DNA of 64,000 bases, from NCBI RefSeq assembly GCF_937960835.1, contig NZ_CALGPC010000020.1, forward strand, positions 1-64,000, read 5' to 3'. Source of the DNA: an uncultured Ferrovibrio sp. Its GTDB lineage: Bacteria; Pseudomonadota; Alphaproteobacteria; Ferrovibrionales; Ferrovibrionaceae. Shown here in pieces: positions 34,551 to 42,676 of this stretch (positions are counted from its first letter, which is position 1; every line of letters begins with the position of its first letter). A program made the translations under genes and the position numbers. The notes beneath the pieces were generated by a model. It was not told the DNA's origin. It worked only from the letters and a program-made list of their open reading frames with translations, and made no database searches.

Positions 34551-36152
34551 CTAGCCCGGCCGCGCATCCTTCCAGTTCACGGTGTAAAGGTCGAAGCGCC
34601 GGTCCTTCAGATTGCGCACCGTGCCGGCCTGACGCGCCGCCGCAAGATTGTCGAGCTGCAGATCGGCAATCGCCACCATCTCCACATTAGGCGTGGTGTC
34701 GGCGGCGATGCCGTCGCGGGCAAACGAAAAGTCGCATGGCGTCAGCACGCAGCTCTGGGCATACTGGATATCCATATTCTCGACATTCGGCAGATTGCCG
34801 ACATTGCCGGCCATCGCCACATAGCACTGGTTCTCCACCGCACGGGCCTGAGCGGAGTAGCGCACGCGCAGATAGCTCTGCCGCTCGTCCGTGCAGAAGG
34901 GGATGAACAGGATCTGCGCGCCCTGGTCGACCAGATGCCGCGCGGTTTCCGGGAATTCCGCATCATAGCAGATCGTCACGCCGATCAGACCGCAATCGGT
35001 GGGGATGGCATTCATCGTGCTGCCGCCGGTGATGTTCCACCAGTAGCGCTCGTTCGGCGTGGGGTGCAGCTTGCGCTGCTCGTGGATCGCGCCATCGCGC
35101 AGGCAGACATAGCAGGTGTTGTAGACCTGTCCGTCGCTGCTGTCGCGATGGGGATGGCTGCCGCCAATGATGTTGATGTTGTAGCTGACGGCCAGTTCGC
35201 TGAACAAAGCCTTGATCTGCTCGGTATAGGCCGTCAGTGCAGCAACCGCTTCGGCCGGCGGCACCTGGCGGTTCTCGATCGAAAGAAGCTGCAGGGTGAA
35301 GAGTTCGGGAAAGACGACGAAATCGGCTTTGTAATCGGCGACCGCATCGACGAAATATTCCACCTGCCGCGCGAATTCCTCGAACGAGGCCACGGCGCGC
35401 TGCTGATACTGCACGCAGGCGACCCGCACCAGGCTGAGGCGCGGCAGGGCCGGCGCGGCGACCAGAGGGCCTTCTTCGACGACTTGCGGGTTGCGCCACA
35501 GCATATGGGTGGCATAGCCGCGCGATTCATGATCGGAGCCGAGATAGCCGCGCAGCAGGCCGACAGGTTCGAAGCCGTTGCGCAGCTGGAAATTCATCAC
35601 CGGATCGCGCAGCCGGCCTTCGCGCACCAGTTCGACATAGCGCTCGGGCGAGCCGACCTGCGTCCAGCGCCGGTTCAGTCCCGGCAGTCGGCCGCCGAAG
35701 ACGATGCCTTTCAGATGCAGGCGCTGGCAGAGCTGCTTGCGCGCATTGTAGAGCCGCTGGCCGATACGCAGGCCCCGGTATTGGGGATCGACGCAGACCT
35801 CCATGCCATAGAGATACTCGCCCGCCGGATCGTGGCGCGAGGCATAGCCGCGGCCGGTAATCGTCTCCCAGTCATGCGGCTTGAGCGCGAGATCCTCCGA
35901 GATGCGGAACGTGGCGCAATAGCCGACGATGACATCCTCATAGACGGCGACGAACTGCCCCTCGGGGAAATGATGCTGATGGCCGCGCAATTGCGCCTCG
36001 GAATAGGCGCCGTCGCTGCCGAGCGCGGCATAGGCCCGTGCGGTCAGCGCGCGGATTGCCGGAATGTCGCCATGCGTGGCGTTGCGCAATACCAGCTTCG
36101 CCCGGGCAGCGCCTTTGGTCCTGTCTTTCTGATCTGCGATCGCTTCTGCCAT
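34551..36152 (-). CDS. GNAT acetyltransferase-carbon-nitrogen hydrolase fusion
   Basis: 533-residue two-domain protein. Residues about 20-225 form a GNAT N-acetyltransferase with the acetyl-CoA loop in VCVDPQYRGLRIGQRLYNAR. Residues about 240-530 form a nitrilase-superfamily amidohydrolase with the triad Glu283 (FPELF), Lys361 (RKLHP) and Cys395 (ICYDAEFP). This fusion is a known bacterial family of unassigned substrate. The start at 36152 (MAEAIADQKD) follows GCGAGG. A structured RNA segment lies 166 bases upstream and may be its leader. Confidence 0.92.
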   Translation of the reverse strand: MAEAIADQKDRTKGAARAKLVLRNATHGDIPAIRALTARAYAALGSDGAYSEAQLRGHQHHFPEGQFVAVYEDVIVGYCATFRISEDLALKPHDWETITGRGYASRHDPAGEYLYGMEVCVDPQYRGLRIGQRLYNARKQLCQRLHLKGIVFGGRLPGLNRRWTQVGSPERYVELVREGRLRDPVMNFQLRNGFEPVGLLRGYLGSDHESRGYATHMLWRNPQVVEEGPLVAAPALPRLSLVRVACVQYQQRAVASFEEFARQVEYFVDAVADYKADFVVFPELFTLQLLSIENRQVPPAEAVAALTAYTEQIKALFSELAVSYNINIIGGSHPHRDSSDGQVYNTCYVCLRDGAIHEQRKLHPTPNERYWWNITGGSTMNAIPTDCGLIGVTICYDAEFPETARHLVDQGAQILFIPFCTDERQSYLRVRYSAQARAVENQCYVAMAGNVGNLPNVENMDIQYAQSCVLTPCDFSFARDGIAADTTPNVEMVAIADLQLDNLAAARQAGTVRNLKDRRFDLYTVNWKDARPG

Positions 36153-36317
36153 GGCGGCCTCGCTGTTTCTGTGTTTTCGAGCTGCCGGAAGAAAACGCGC
36201 CACGCGCCCGTGCGTCGCAAACCTGTGCCGTCGCAAACATGCGGACAGAGCCGAAAAGAGATGGCGGCGCGGGACAGGCGCAGTGAAAGGCGCTGTGAAA
36301 GGACGCGGAGAGGAGGT

Positions 36318-36390
36318 GGGCCGCTCGGCAGGTCCCGGGGGGAGGGGAAGACCGAGCGGCCCGAACAGGCCTGCTGACTGGATGCCTGTT
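36318..36390 (-). ncRNA. Candidate small RNA or structured 5' leader with CU-rich loop
   Basis: On the minus strand two hairpins follow each other: AACAGGC/GCCTGTT arms (36364-36370, 36384-36390) with a 13-base loop, then an 11-bp perfect stem GGGCCGCTCGG/CCGAGCGGCCC (36318-36328, 36352-36362) with a 23-base loop containing CCCCTCCCCCC. A TATAGT at 36402-36407 is placed so that transcription would begin just before the first hairpin. CU-rich loops resembling anti-Shine-Dalgarno sequences occur in alphaproteobacterial sRNAs. No terminator was seen, so a leader for the GNAT-nitrilase gene is equally possible. Confidence 0.5.
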
Positions 36391-36531
36391 TAAGTTAGGC
36401 AACTATACGCAGCCAAAAGGGGCGGAATTGAGGCAGCCAGCTTAACCGTGCTCGATTTCGCAGAACTGTAACAATCGTAAATAACTGAGTTGATTGACTA
36501 TTTTCCTGAGCCTCCGATAAAGTCCCCAGCC

Positions 36532-37971
36532 ATGAGCGAAACGCCCGCCATGCTGCGCCTGGGCCTTGCGGCCGATGGCCTGCGGCAGGCCCGGCGTCAT
36601 CCCCTCCTGGTTGCGCAGCAGCGGCCGCGCCGCAGCGAACAGATTCTGCGCCTCTTGGGCGATCCGGCGCGGCCGAACTGGCTTTGCCTGAGCGTGGAAG
36701 AGGGTGCTTCCGTCCGCCGCGAGGTGCTGCCGACCGGCGCCGCAGCAAACGAGCCGGCCGAGGCCGCGCTGCAACTGCTGGCCGAAGGCCGCGCCGACAT
36801 CGCGACGGTTCAGGTGGAATACGATGGCTATGCCCTGGAGGTGCAGTTCGTCGCGGTGCGGCTGCAACACCGCAAGTCAGAGGCGGGTTTTGAGGAAATC
36901 GCATTACGGGCTCAGGATGGCGGTGCGGCGCCGCTGAGCGCGCTGGCGGCCGCGCTTGCGCGCGATCTGCCGGTGCAATGGCATGGCACTTTGCCGCTGC
37001 TGGCCGCGGCTTCGGACCTGGATCTCTATCGGCCCGCGCCGCAGCGCGCGGGGCAAGTTGCCTTTGCGATGCCAGAAGATCCAACAGCCAGCGCGGCCTT
37101 CGCCGCTGTCGCCCGGCATTGCCTGGCACAGTTCGATGCCAATCTGCTGCCGGTGCTGCGCAATCAGGATATCGAAGGCGTGCATCAGATGCGCGTGGCC
37201 TTGCGGCGTCTGCGCTCTGCGCTGGATGTCTTCGCGCCAATCCTGCCGGACAAGATGGTCGCGCCGTTGCTGGAGGATCTGCGCTGGCTCAATGCGCCGC
37301 TGGGGCGCAAGCGCGATCTGGACGTTTTCCTGTCGGAGACGCTTGCTCCGCTTGGCCGCGCGGATTCCGCCGCCAGGGGGCTGAAGGATCTCACCACGGT
37401 GATCGAAGACCGCCGGCAGGCGGCGCAGCAGGCGCTGGATTTTGCGCTGCGCTCGTCGCGCTGCGCTGCCTGGCGGCTGCAATTCGCCGCCTGCCTCGAC
37501 AGCCTGGAGCAGCGGATCGCCGAAACCGGCGACGAGGATCTGCAGGCCCGGGCCAGCCTGCCTGCCGCGCGCTTTGCGGCCAGCGTGCTGCAACACCGGC
37601 GCAAGAAGGTGAAGAAACTCGGCAAGCGGCATGAAAGCCTGGATACCGAGGCGCTGCACCGGCTGCGCATCCGCACCAAGAAGCTGCGCTATGCGGCGGA
37701 ATTCTTCCGCCCGCTTTTTGCGCGCAAGCAGACGCGTAAATTCCTTGCCGCCCTGGCCGAACTGCAGGATTGCCTCGGCGCGCTGAACGACGCTGCGGTC
37801 GGCGCCGAGCTGACGCGCGACGTGCTCGGCCCGCCGGACCGGGATCCGGCGGCAGCCGCCATCATCGCCTGGTTCGCCGGACGGCAGGAACTGCAGCTTG
37901 GCCATCTGGGCGAGGCCTGGGAGGCCTTTACCGAAACCAAACCCTTCTGGAAGGATGAGCTGGAAGACTAG
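36532..37971 (+). CDS. CHAD domain protein with degenerate CYTH-like N-terminus
   Basis: 479 residues. The C-terminal half is a CHAD helical domain (conserved His, Arg and Lys pattern in IEGVHQMRVALRRLRSALDV and EALHRLRIRTKKLRYAAEFF), known to bind polyphosphate. The N-terminal about 200 residues have the strand pattern of a CYTH (triphosphate tunnel) domain but lack the ExExK signature, so phosphatase activity is doubtful. The start at 36532 (MSETPAMLRL) is chosen by family length. The gene converges with the small Imm-like gene. Confidence 0.85.
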   Translation: MSETPAMLRLGLAADGLRQARRHPLLVAQQRPRRSEQILRLLGDPARPNWLCLSVEEGASVRREVLPTGAAANEPAEAALQLLAEGRADIATVQVEYDGYALEVQFVAVRLQHRKSEAGFEEIALRAQDGGAAPLSALAAALARDLPVQWHGTLPLLAAASDLDLYRPAPQRAGQVAFAMPEDPTASAAFAAVARHCLAQFDANLLPVLRNQDIEGVHQMRVALRRLRSALDVFAPILPDKMVAPLLEDLRWLNAPLGRKRDLDVFLSETLAPLGRADSAARGLKDLTTVIEDRRQAAQQALDFALRSSRCAAWRLQFAACLDSLEQRIAETGDEDLQARASLPAARFAASVLQHRRKKVKKLGKRHESLDTEALHRLRIRTKKLRYAAEFFRPLFARKQTRKFLAALAELQDCLGALNDAAVGAELTRDVLGPPDRDPAAAAIIAWFAGRQELQLGHLGEAWEAFTETKPFWKDELED

Positions 37972-37977
37972 GCCGGC

Positions 37978-38169
37978 TCAGCGGCGCGGCTGGCGCAGGC
38001 TCAACACCATGCAGATGATCCAGCCGAGCAAGGTCCAGCCGGTGGCGGCATTGGCCAGCAGGATTTTCTGCCGCCAGGGATGGGCCCGCCGCCAGGCCAG
38101 CAGGCTGGGCAGAAAGTATACGGTCGCCACCAACAGCAGGCCGACCAAGGTTGGAAATCCGGCACCCAT
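37978..38169 (-). CDS. Superinfection-immunity-like small membrane protein
   Basis: 63 residues with two membrane helices: FPTLVGLLLVATVYFLPSLL, then NAATGWTLLGWIICMVLSLR. The layout YFLPS-AWRR-hydrophilic-NA-GWTLLGWI matches the Imm_superinfect family (PF14373) related to phage T4 Imm, which blocks phage DNA entry; most chromosomal members are uncharacterised. It sits 6 bases from the end of the convergent CHAD gene. Confidence 0.8.
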   Translation of the reverse strand: MGAGFPTLVGLLLVATVYFLPSLLAWRRAHPWRQKILLANAATGWTLLGWIICMVLSLRQPRR

Positions 38170-38303
38170 GGGCGCAGCTTAAGCGGATGGCCTGGTTTTG
38201 TAAGCCCCCTGGTTTTGTAAGCCCTTGGCTGGCAAAGCATTGGCTGGGGCCGGGAAATGGGTATAGTCCGGCCATCTGGCGTTTTAGGCAGGGAAACAGG
38301 GTC

Positions 38304-39269
38304 ATGTCGCTCCACACCAAGCTCGTCACCGTGTTCGGCGGTTCCGGCTTCGTCGGCCGCTACGTGGTCAAGCGCCTGGTGCAGCAAGGCGCCCGGGTCC
38401 GGGTGGCGATCCGCCGTCCCGATGAGGGACTGTTCCTCAAGCCGATGGGCGCGGTCGGCCAGATCGATATCGTGCAGGCGAATGTGCGGGTGCCGCGTTC
38501 GGTGCAGTCGGCGCTGACCGGCGCCGATGCGGTGATCAATCTGGTCGGCATCCTCTATGAGCGCGGCCCGCAGAAATTCAGCACCGTCGTCGGCCGTGGC
38601 GCCGAGATCGTCGCGCTCTGCGCCAAGGAAGCCGGCATTCAGCATATGGTTCAGGTTTCGGCCATCGGCGCCGATGCGGAAAGCCGCTCGGGCTATGCCA
38701 AGGCCAAGGCGGCCGGCGAGGCCGGTGTGCGCCGCCATATGCCGCAGGCCGCCATTATCCGTCCCTCGGTGATCTTCGGGCCCGAGGATGACTTCTTCAA
38801 CCGCTTCGCCCGCCTGGCCGGCATTTCGCCGGTCCTGCCGCTGGTCGATGGCGGCCACACCAGGATGCAGCCGGTCTATGTGGGCGATGTGGCGGAAGCC
38901 ATCGTGCGCGCGCTGTTCGATCCCGCCGCTGCCGGCCAGACCTATGAGATCGGCGGCCCGAAGGTCTACAGCTTCAAGGAGCTGATGGAGCTGACGCTGG
39001 CCGAGATCAAGAAGAAGCGCCTGCTGCTGCCGGTCCCCGGCGCGCTGCTCAAGCCTGCTGCCTTGCTGATGGAATTGCAGCCGCTTTTCGCGCCGCCGAT
39101 CACGCGCGATCAGATCGAGCTGCTGAAGTCGGACAACGTGGTCAGCGCCGGCGCGAAGACCCTGGCCGATCTTGGCATCGATCATCCGGTGCCGGTTGAG
39201 GGCATCATCGAAAGCTATCTCTACCACTATCGCCGCGGCGGCGGCCGCTTCCAGCCGCGCTTCAGCTAA
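38304..39269 (+). CDS. Complex I NDUFA9 subunit family protein (NAD(P)-binding)
   Basis: 321-residue atypical SDR with the Rossmann motif FGGSGFVGRYVVKRL near the N-terminus. It matches the alphaproteobacterial relatives of the mitochondrial complex I accessory subunit NDUFA9, including INLVGILYERGPQKF, the SAIGADAESRSGYAKAKAAG segment with the active-site-like Tyr/Lys, and RPSVIFGPEDDFFNRFARLA. The start at 38304 is fixed by the Rossmann fold. Whether it joins complex I in this organism is unknown. Confidence 0.92.
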   Translation: MSLHTKLVTVFGGSGFVGRYVVKRLVQQGARVRVAIRRPDEGLFLKPMGAVGQIDIVQANVRVPRSVQSALTGADAVINLVGILYERGPQKFSTVVGRGAEIVALCAKEAGIQHMVQVSAIGADAESRSGYAKAKAAGEAGVRRHMPQAAIIRPSVIFGPEDDFFNRFARLAGISPVLPLVDGGHTRMQPVYVGDVAEAIVRALFDPAAAGQTYEIGGPKVYSFKELMELTLAEIKKKRLLLPVPGALLKPAALLMELQPLFAPPITRDQIELLKSDNVVSAGAKTLADLGIDHPVPVEGIIESYLYHYRRGGGRFQPRFS

Positions 39270-39577
39270 TCACCTAATGCGCAACGAAAATAGTTTTGAT
39301 AGAATTTTTCGAAATGAGCGAGCAAACGCCACCAAACTAGCGGCGTGAGAAAAGTTATCCTTTCCTCTCCACCCCGGACGAGGAAATACCGGACGACCAA
39401 GCCATTATTGCGGCCCTGCGGGCCAAGAGCGACAGCCATTTCACTGAGCTGGCGGAACGCGATCGCAAGCGCGAGGAACTCCAACAAGATCTCCGGCCTG
39501 CACAAGGCATTGCGTAGCCTGGATGGTCGCTTCAACGGCCCCACGGAGGTCCGCGAGATCCTGATGTACGCCTCGGA
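39270..39577 (+). other. Degraded coding remnant
   Basis: No intact gene. On the plus strand two protein-like stretches in different frames follow each other: one ending near 39515 (ELAERDRKREELQQDLRPAQ) and one from about 39490 to 39690 (SLDGRFNGPTEVREIL, YASDYKPRPLVAVKRRERLK). They look like a decayed gene, but no family is recognised. Confidence 0.35.
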
Positions 39578-39835
39578 CTACAAGCCACGGCCGCTGGTGG
39601 CGGTGAAGCGCCGTGAGCGGCTGAAGCGCGTCTGCCAGTCGATGATTTTCCCGGATTCGATCAAGGACCATCTATTCACCGCCCGCCACTCGAAATCCAT
39701 GTCCGGATGGCGATCATCGAACTTCCAGACGCCCCATCCAATCCCGCCGGGCTTCGGATTCAGTTCTTCCGCTTCGACATCGATGAAACAGTCGGAAATC
39801 TGATCATAGCGCTCGATTGCTTCTGTCAGTGTCAT
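39578..39835 (-). CDS. Hypothetical protein, 85 residues
   Basis: Starts MTLTEAIERYDQISDCFIDV behind CGAGGAA. It contains GGIGWGVWKFDDRHPDMDFE, a Trp/Asp-rich stretch without known family. Its ATG shares one base with the stop of the upstream gene (TAATG), so the two are translationally coupled. Both lie in the lower-GC patch that also carries the toxin-antitoxin genes. Confidence 0.6.
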   Translation of the reverse strand: MTLTEAIERYDQISDCFIDVEAEELNPKPGGIGWGVWKFDDRHPDMDFEWRAVNRWSLIESGKIIDWQTRFSRSRRFTATSGRGL

Positions 39836-40372
39836 TATTCCTCGGAACCTCGGACCCCGGATGTTATTGCCTGGCTTATGACGATGTAAATCTGACGCGG
39901 AGCGGCATCCGTTTTGGGGTGTGCTTGTTTGGACTCCGCACACTGAAAAGAAGTATTCTCCTGAGTGAGGTGACCGCCACGCTCCATCCAGTTAGACTTG
40001 GCAAAGCAGCGATCTGCATCGGCATGAATACCAGCTTCGCGTAGCGTGGCCGCATATGTGGCAATCGCTCGCATATAGTTCCGCGTCCCCAGTTCCTTCC
40101 ACCAGTGGACCTCGATTTCACCGCTGAGCGCCTTCGCCCAAACGCGGGTGCCGATAAGGACCGCCTGTCGTGGAATTACCAGGCGCTCGGGCAGGGAATC
40201 GCAGCAGTATCCGACGATGGTCAGTTCGCCAATGTTGCTCAGGGCAGCGATCAAGGATGGCGCGCGCCAGCTTCAACTGGCGTTCCTTGTTGTGGTTGGC
40301 TTCCAGGGCCTCACTCCACCATTCGGCGACCTGGTCATCGGCCATATCCGCCTTCACGTACCAGCCGAACAT
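39835..40372 (-). pseudogene. Hypothetical gene with apparent frameshift
   Basis: Two overlapping minus-strand frames look like one gene. The first, from an ATG at 40372, reads ADMADDQVAEWWSEALEANH and then loses protein-like character near 40255. The second, open just there in the +1 frame, reads ALSNIGELTIVGYCCDSLPE through VHWWKELGTRNYMRAIATYA to a stop at 39835. A single-base indel near 40258 would join them into about 180 residues. Alternatively the second frame may start on its own at a TTG (40254). Function unknown. Confidence 0.5.
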
Positions 40373-40577
40373 GTTATGGCCAAGCGGCCATATTTCCGCG
40401 GTGGAAGGTCGATGGGAGTCAGGTCGGAAGCCCTGCTAATTTGCATTCGCTACCGGCAGTCTTCCTGCAAATCTGGCAAACGAGAGCGTCGAGGATTCGG
40501 AAGGCCTGGCAATGTTCGCGGTCATCTGAAAATTTATCGAAAATCCGGTGAAAAACCGCTAAATTCCATCGCGGTAT

Positions 40578-40625
40578 TTGTCATCCATTTTGGCTAACTA
40601 TACTCTTGCGTAGTATGCAACGGAG
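40578..40625 (+). promoter_or_regulatory. Toxin-antitoxin promoter, operator-like repeat and ribosome site
   Basis: TTGTCA (40578-40583) and TATACT (40599-40604) form a fair promoter with a short 15-base spacer. The inverted repeat ATACT-N7-AGTAT (40600-40616) overlaps the -10, where a TA complex would autorepress. CGGAG at 40621 is the ribosome site. Confidence 0.55.
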
Positions 40626-40633
40626 TAATACAT

Positions 40634-41008
40634 ATGGCTATCAGGATCTTCAAGAGCCGTCACTTCAATAAGTGGTGCCGCAAAGAAGGCGTCACCAATA
40701 AGATGCTGAAGGTGGCGGTTCAGGAGGTCGAAGATGGCTTATACGAGGCGAATCTCGGCGGCTTTCTGATCAAGAAGCGAGTGGCAAAGCCTGGACATGG
40801 GAAGCGCGGAAGCTACCGCACGATCATGGCATACCGGCAAGGGGCGAAGATTTTCTTTCTGTTCGGATTCGACAAGAACGAGCGAGAGAATATCGGCGAG
40901 AGAGAATTAAAAGCCCTGCATAAGTTGGGTGATGTGTTGATAGGTTCCACTGATGCGGTCCTGGCAAAGTGGTTGAAAGACGGCGAATTGATGGAGGTGG
41001 AGAAATGA
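40634..41008 (+). CDS. RelE/HigB-type toxin
   Basis: 124-residue toxin-first protein of the COG4737 RelE group. Marks are KSRHFNKWCRKEGVTNKMLK, GLYEANLGGFLIKKRVAKPG and SYRTIMAYRQGAKIFFLFGF ending in FDKNERENIGERELKALHKL (separate runs), the conserved Arg/Phe/Lys layout of ribosome-dependent mRNA interferases. The stop overlaps the antitoxin start (ATGA). Translation inhibition is inferred from the family. Confidence 0.9.
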   Translation: MAIRIFKSRHFNKWCRKEGVTNKMLKVAVQEVEDGLYEANLGGFLIKKRVAKPGHGKRGSYRTIMAYRQGAKIFFLFGFDKNERENIGERELKALHKLGDVLIGSTDAVLAKWLKDGELMEVEK

Positions 41009-41307
41009 GCAAGATCCTGAAGGCAGTTCATGAAACTGCTCGCGGTCTGCATGCCTCTGGGGGCATGAGCGATCTCACCATGCGCGAGTTCGATGCCCTC
41101 TGCCTGCCGCCGGTCCCAGAATTCACCAGTACCCAGGTGACGAAAATTCGGCGCAAGGTGAAGGCCAGCCAGGCTGTGTTCGGTGCCTTCATGAATGTCC
41201 GCAAATCGACTGTGGCTGCTTGGGAACAGGGGACCAAAAAGCCGAGCGGCGCAGCTGCAAAGCTTCTCGATCTCATTGACCGGAAGGGTCTAGAAGCGCT
41301 CACCTGA
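41005..41307 (+). CDS. HigA-type antitoxin with Xre/Cro helix-turn-helix
   Basis: 100 residues. The N-terminus is helical and likely binds the toxin; the C-terminal half is a COG2944-type HTH (KVKASQAVFGAFMNVRKSTV, AAWEQGTKKPSGAAAKLLDL). It starts inside the toxin stop codon, the usual toxin-antitoxin order for HigBA. It is followed by a strong terminator, so the pair is a closed unit. Confidence 0.9.
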   Translation: MSKILKAVHETARGLHASGGMSDLTMREFDALCLPPVPEFTSTQVTKIRRKVKASQAVFGAFMNVRKSTVAAWEQGTKKPSGAAAKLLDLIDRKGLEALT

Positions 41308-41329
41308 GTCTCGCGGATTTGAGTGAATT

Positions 41330-41366
41330 AAGGGCTCGGCCGGTCGGTCGAGCCCTTTGCATTTTT
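41330..41366 (+). terminator. Rho-independent terminator of the toxin-antitoxin operon
   Basis: AAGGGCTCG (41330-41338) pairs with CGAGCCCTT (41349-41357), ten-base loop, followed by TTGCATTTTT. It is 22 bases after the antitoxin stop. Confidence 0.88.
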
Positions 41367-41501
41367 GGCGAGCAATCGAGAATCTCAGCAATCCAAGTTC
41401 AGATGCAGCTAACTTGCTGAACCAGATCGCGATTCAACCGATTTGGTGGGCTCTGCTCGCTCATTTCGGATCAAATCCTCCTTGCAGGAACAGGAGGGTT
41501 G

Positions 41502-41705
41502 ATGCGAAAGATAACGAACCAGCCAAGGGAGTACCTTTCCCGGGCAAAGCTCTCAGGTGGTGCGACTAAGTACAATCACATAAAAGTATCATCTGGTGAG
41601 TTAGAAGAGCATGCCAGACGTGACGCTGCCGCCTCTATAGATTCAAGGTGGTATATCAGCTGGCACCTAAGTGCCGACAGCGTTAACCAGTCGGTTCGTC
41701 GGTAA
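41502..41705 (+). CDS. Possible small ORF in the accessory patch
   Basis: 67 residues starting MRKITNQPREYLSRAKLSGG with a perfect AGGAGG seven bases before the ATG. Composition is basic and polar; no family is known. It is less GC-rich than the flanks and overlaps the end of the convergent LytTR gene by 23 bases. It may be a remnant of a larger mobile gene. Confidence 0.35.
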   Translation: MRKITNQPREYLSRAKLSGGATKYNHIKVSSGELEEHARRDAAASIDSRWYISWHLSADSVNQSVRR

Positions 41706-42567
41706 TTGCATCGCGCCATCGGCGGCCGCCGGCGATCTGGCGTCCGTCGCTCAAGGTGACGGTGAAATCGCCACTGTCATTGCTGGCGGTGGCGCGCACA
41801 TGCTTGCGGTTGACCAGCCGCGAGCGATGGATGCGCACGAAGCCGAGATCCGCCAGTTCGTTTTCCAGCGCCGAGAGAGTCTGCCGCTGCAACAGGCTGC
41901 GGCCGGCCAGATGCAGCTCGACATAATTGCCGGCGGCCTCAATCCATAGAATCTCATCGGGCTCCACCCAGATGCGCCGCGCGCCGTCACGGATTTCGAT
42001 CCGGCGAGGTGTGGCAGGTGATGATGCGGGCGCTGGCACGACCTTGATCGCCGGCTTGCGCAAGGCCTTGGCCAGCAGCCGGGCGCCGATCACCATTCCG
42101 ATATAGGCGAGCGCATCCTTGCGGCCTTCATAAAAAAGCCCGATGGGAAGATTGGACCAGTCGATGCCGTAGCTGCCGCCGAACATCGGATAGACGAGAA
42201 CACGCAGCAGGGTCATGCCACCGATATGGGCAGCACTGAAGGCAACGAGACCGGCGAGATGGCCAAGGCCGGTTTTCAGCCAGCCGATCCGGCGCGGATG
42301 CAGCCGCTCGGCCCAGGAAAAGACGAGCGGCGTGATGAGGAAGACGACGGTGATGCTGGTCGCTTCATCGACGACAACGCGCCAGGCCGGCAGCTCGGCG
42401 CCGAAGCGTCTTGCCTCCAGCCAGTAGGATGAGCCGATGACAGCCGAAACGGCGATCAGGACACAGGCATAAGCCACCCAGAGCCAGGGCGGAAACCGGA
42501 AGCGAAGGCGGTTTTCCGCGCCGCCATTCGTCACTTCCGATCCGCCATTCGTCCCAGGTCCGTTCAT
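41683..42567 (-). CDS. Membrane-bound LytTR family transcriptional regulator
   Basis: 294 residues: four predicted membrane helices in the first 190 residues (PPWLWVAYACVLIAVSAVIG, SITVVFLITPLVFSWAER, LGHLAGLVAFSAAHIGGM, KDALAYIGMVIGARLLAK), then a LytTR DNA-binding domain (WVEPDEILWIEAAGNYVELH, GFVRIHRSRLVNRKHVRATA). It diverges from an acyltransferase gene. LytTR regulators with membrane parts often control surface or polysaccharide genes, so the acyltransferase is a likely target. Confidence 0.92.
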   Translation of the reverse strand: MNGPGTNGGSEVTNGGAENRLRFRFPPWLWVAYACVLIAVSAVIGSSYWLEARRFGAELPAWRVVVDEATSITVVFLITPLVFSWAERLHPRRIGWLKTGLGHLAGLVAFSAAHIGGMTLLRVLVYPMFGGSYGIDWSNLPIGLFYEGRKDALAYIGMVIGARLLAKALRKPAIKVVPAPASSPATPRRIEIRDGARRIWVEPDEILWIEAAGNYVELHLAGRSLLQRQTLSALENELADLGFVRIHRSRLVNRKHVRATASNDSGDFTVTLSDGRQIAGGRRWRDAITDEPTG

Positions 42568-42676
42568 GGCCCTCCGCCATTTGTGGCAGCCTGCCTGCGG
42601 CTGGTCCCTGCGCGATTTCCTTGTACTGTCATCGGTGGCAGATCGGGTCGCAGGTCAGGTGGAAGAGGAGACCGTC

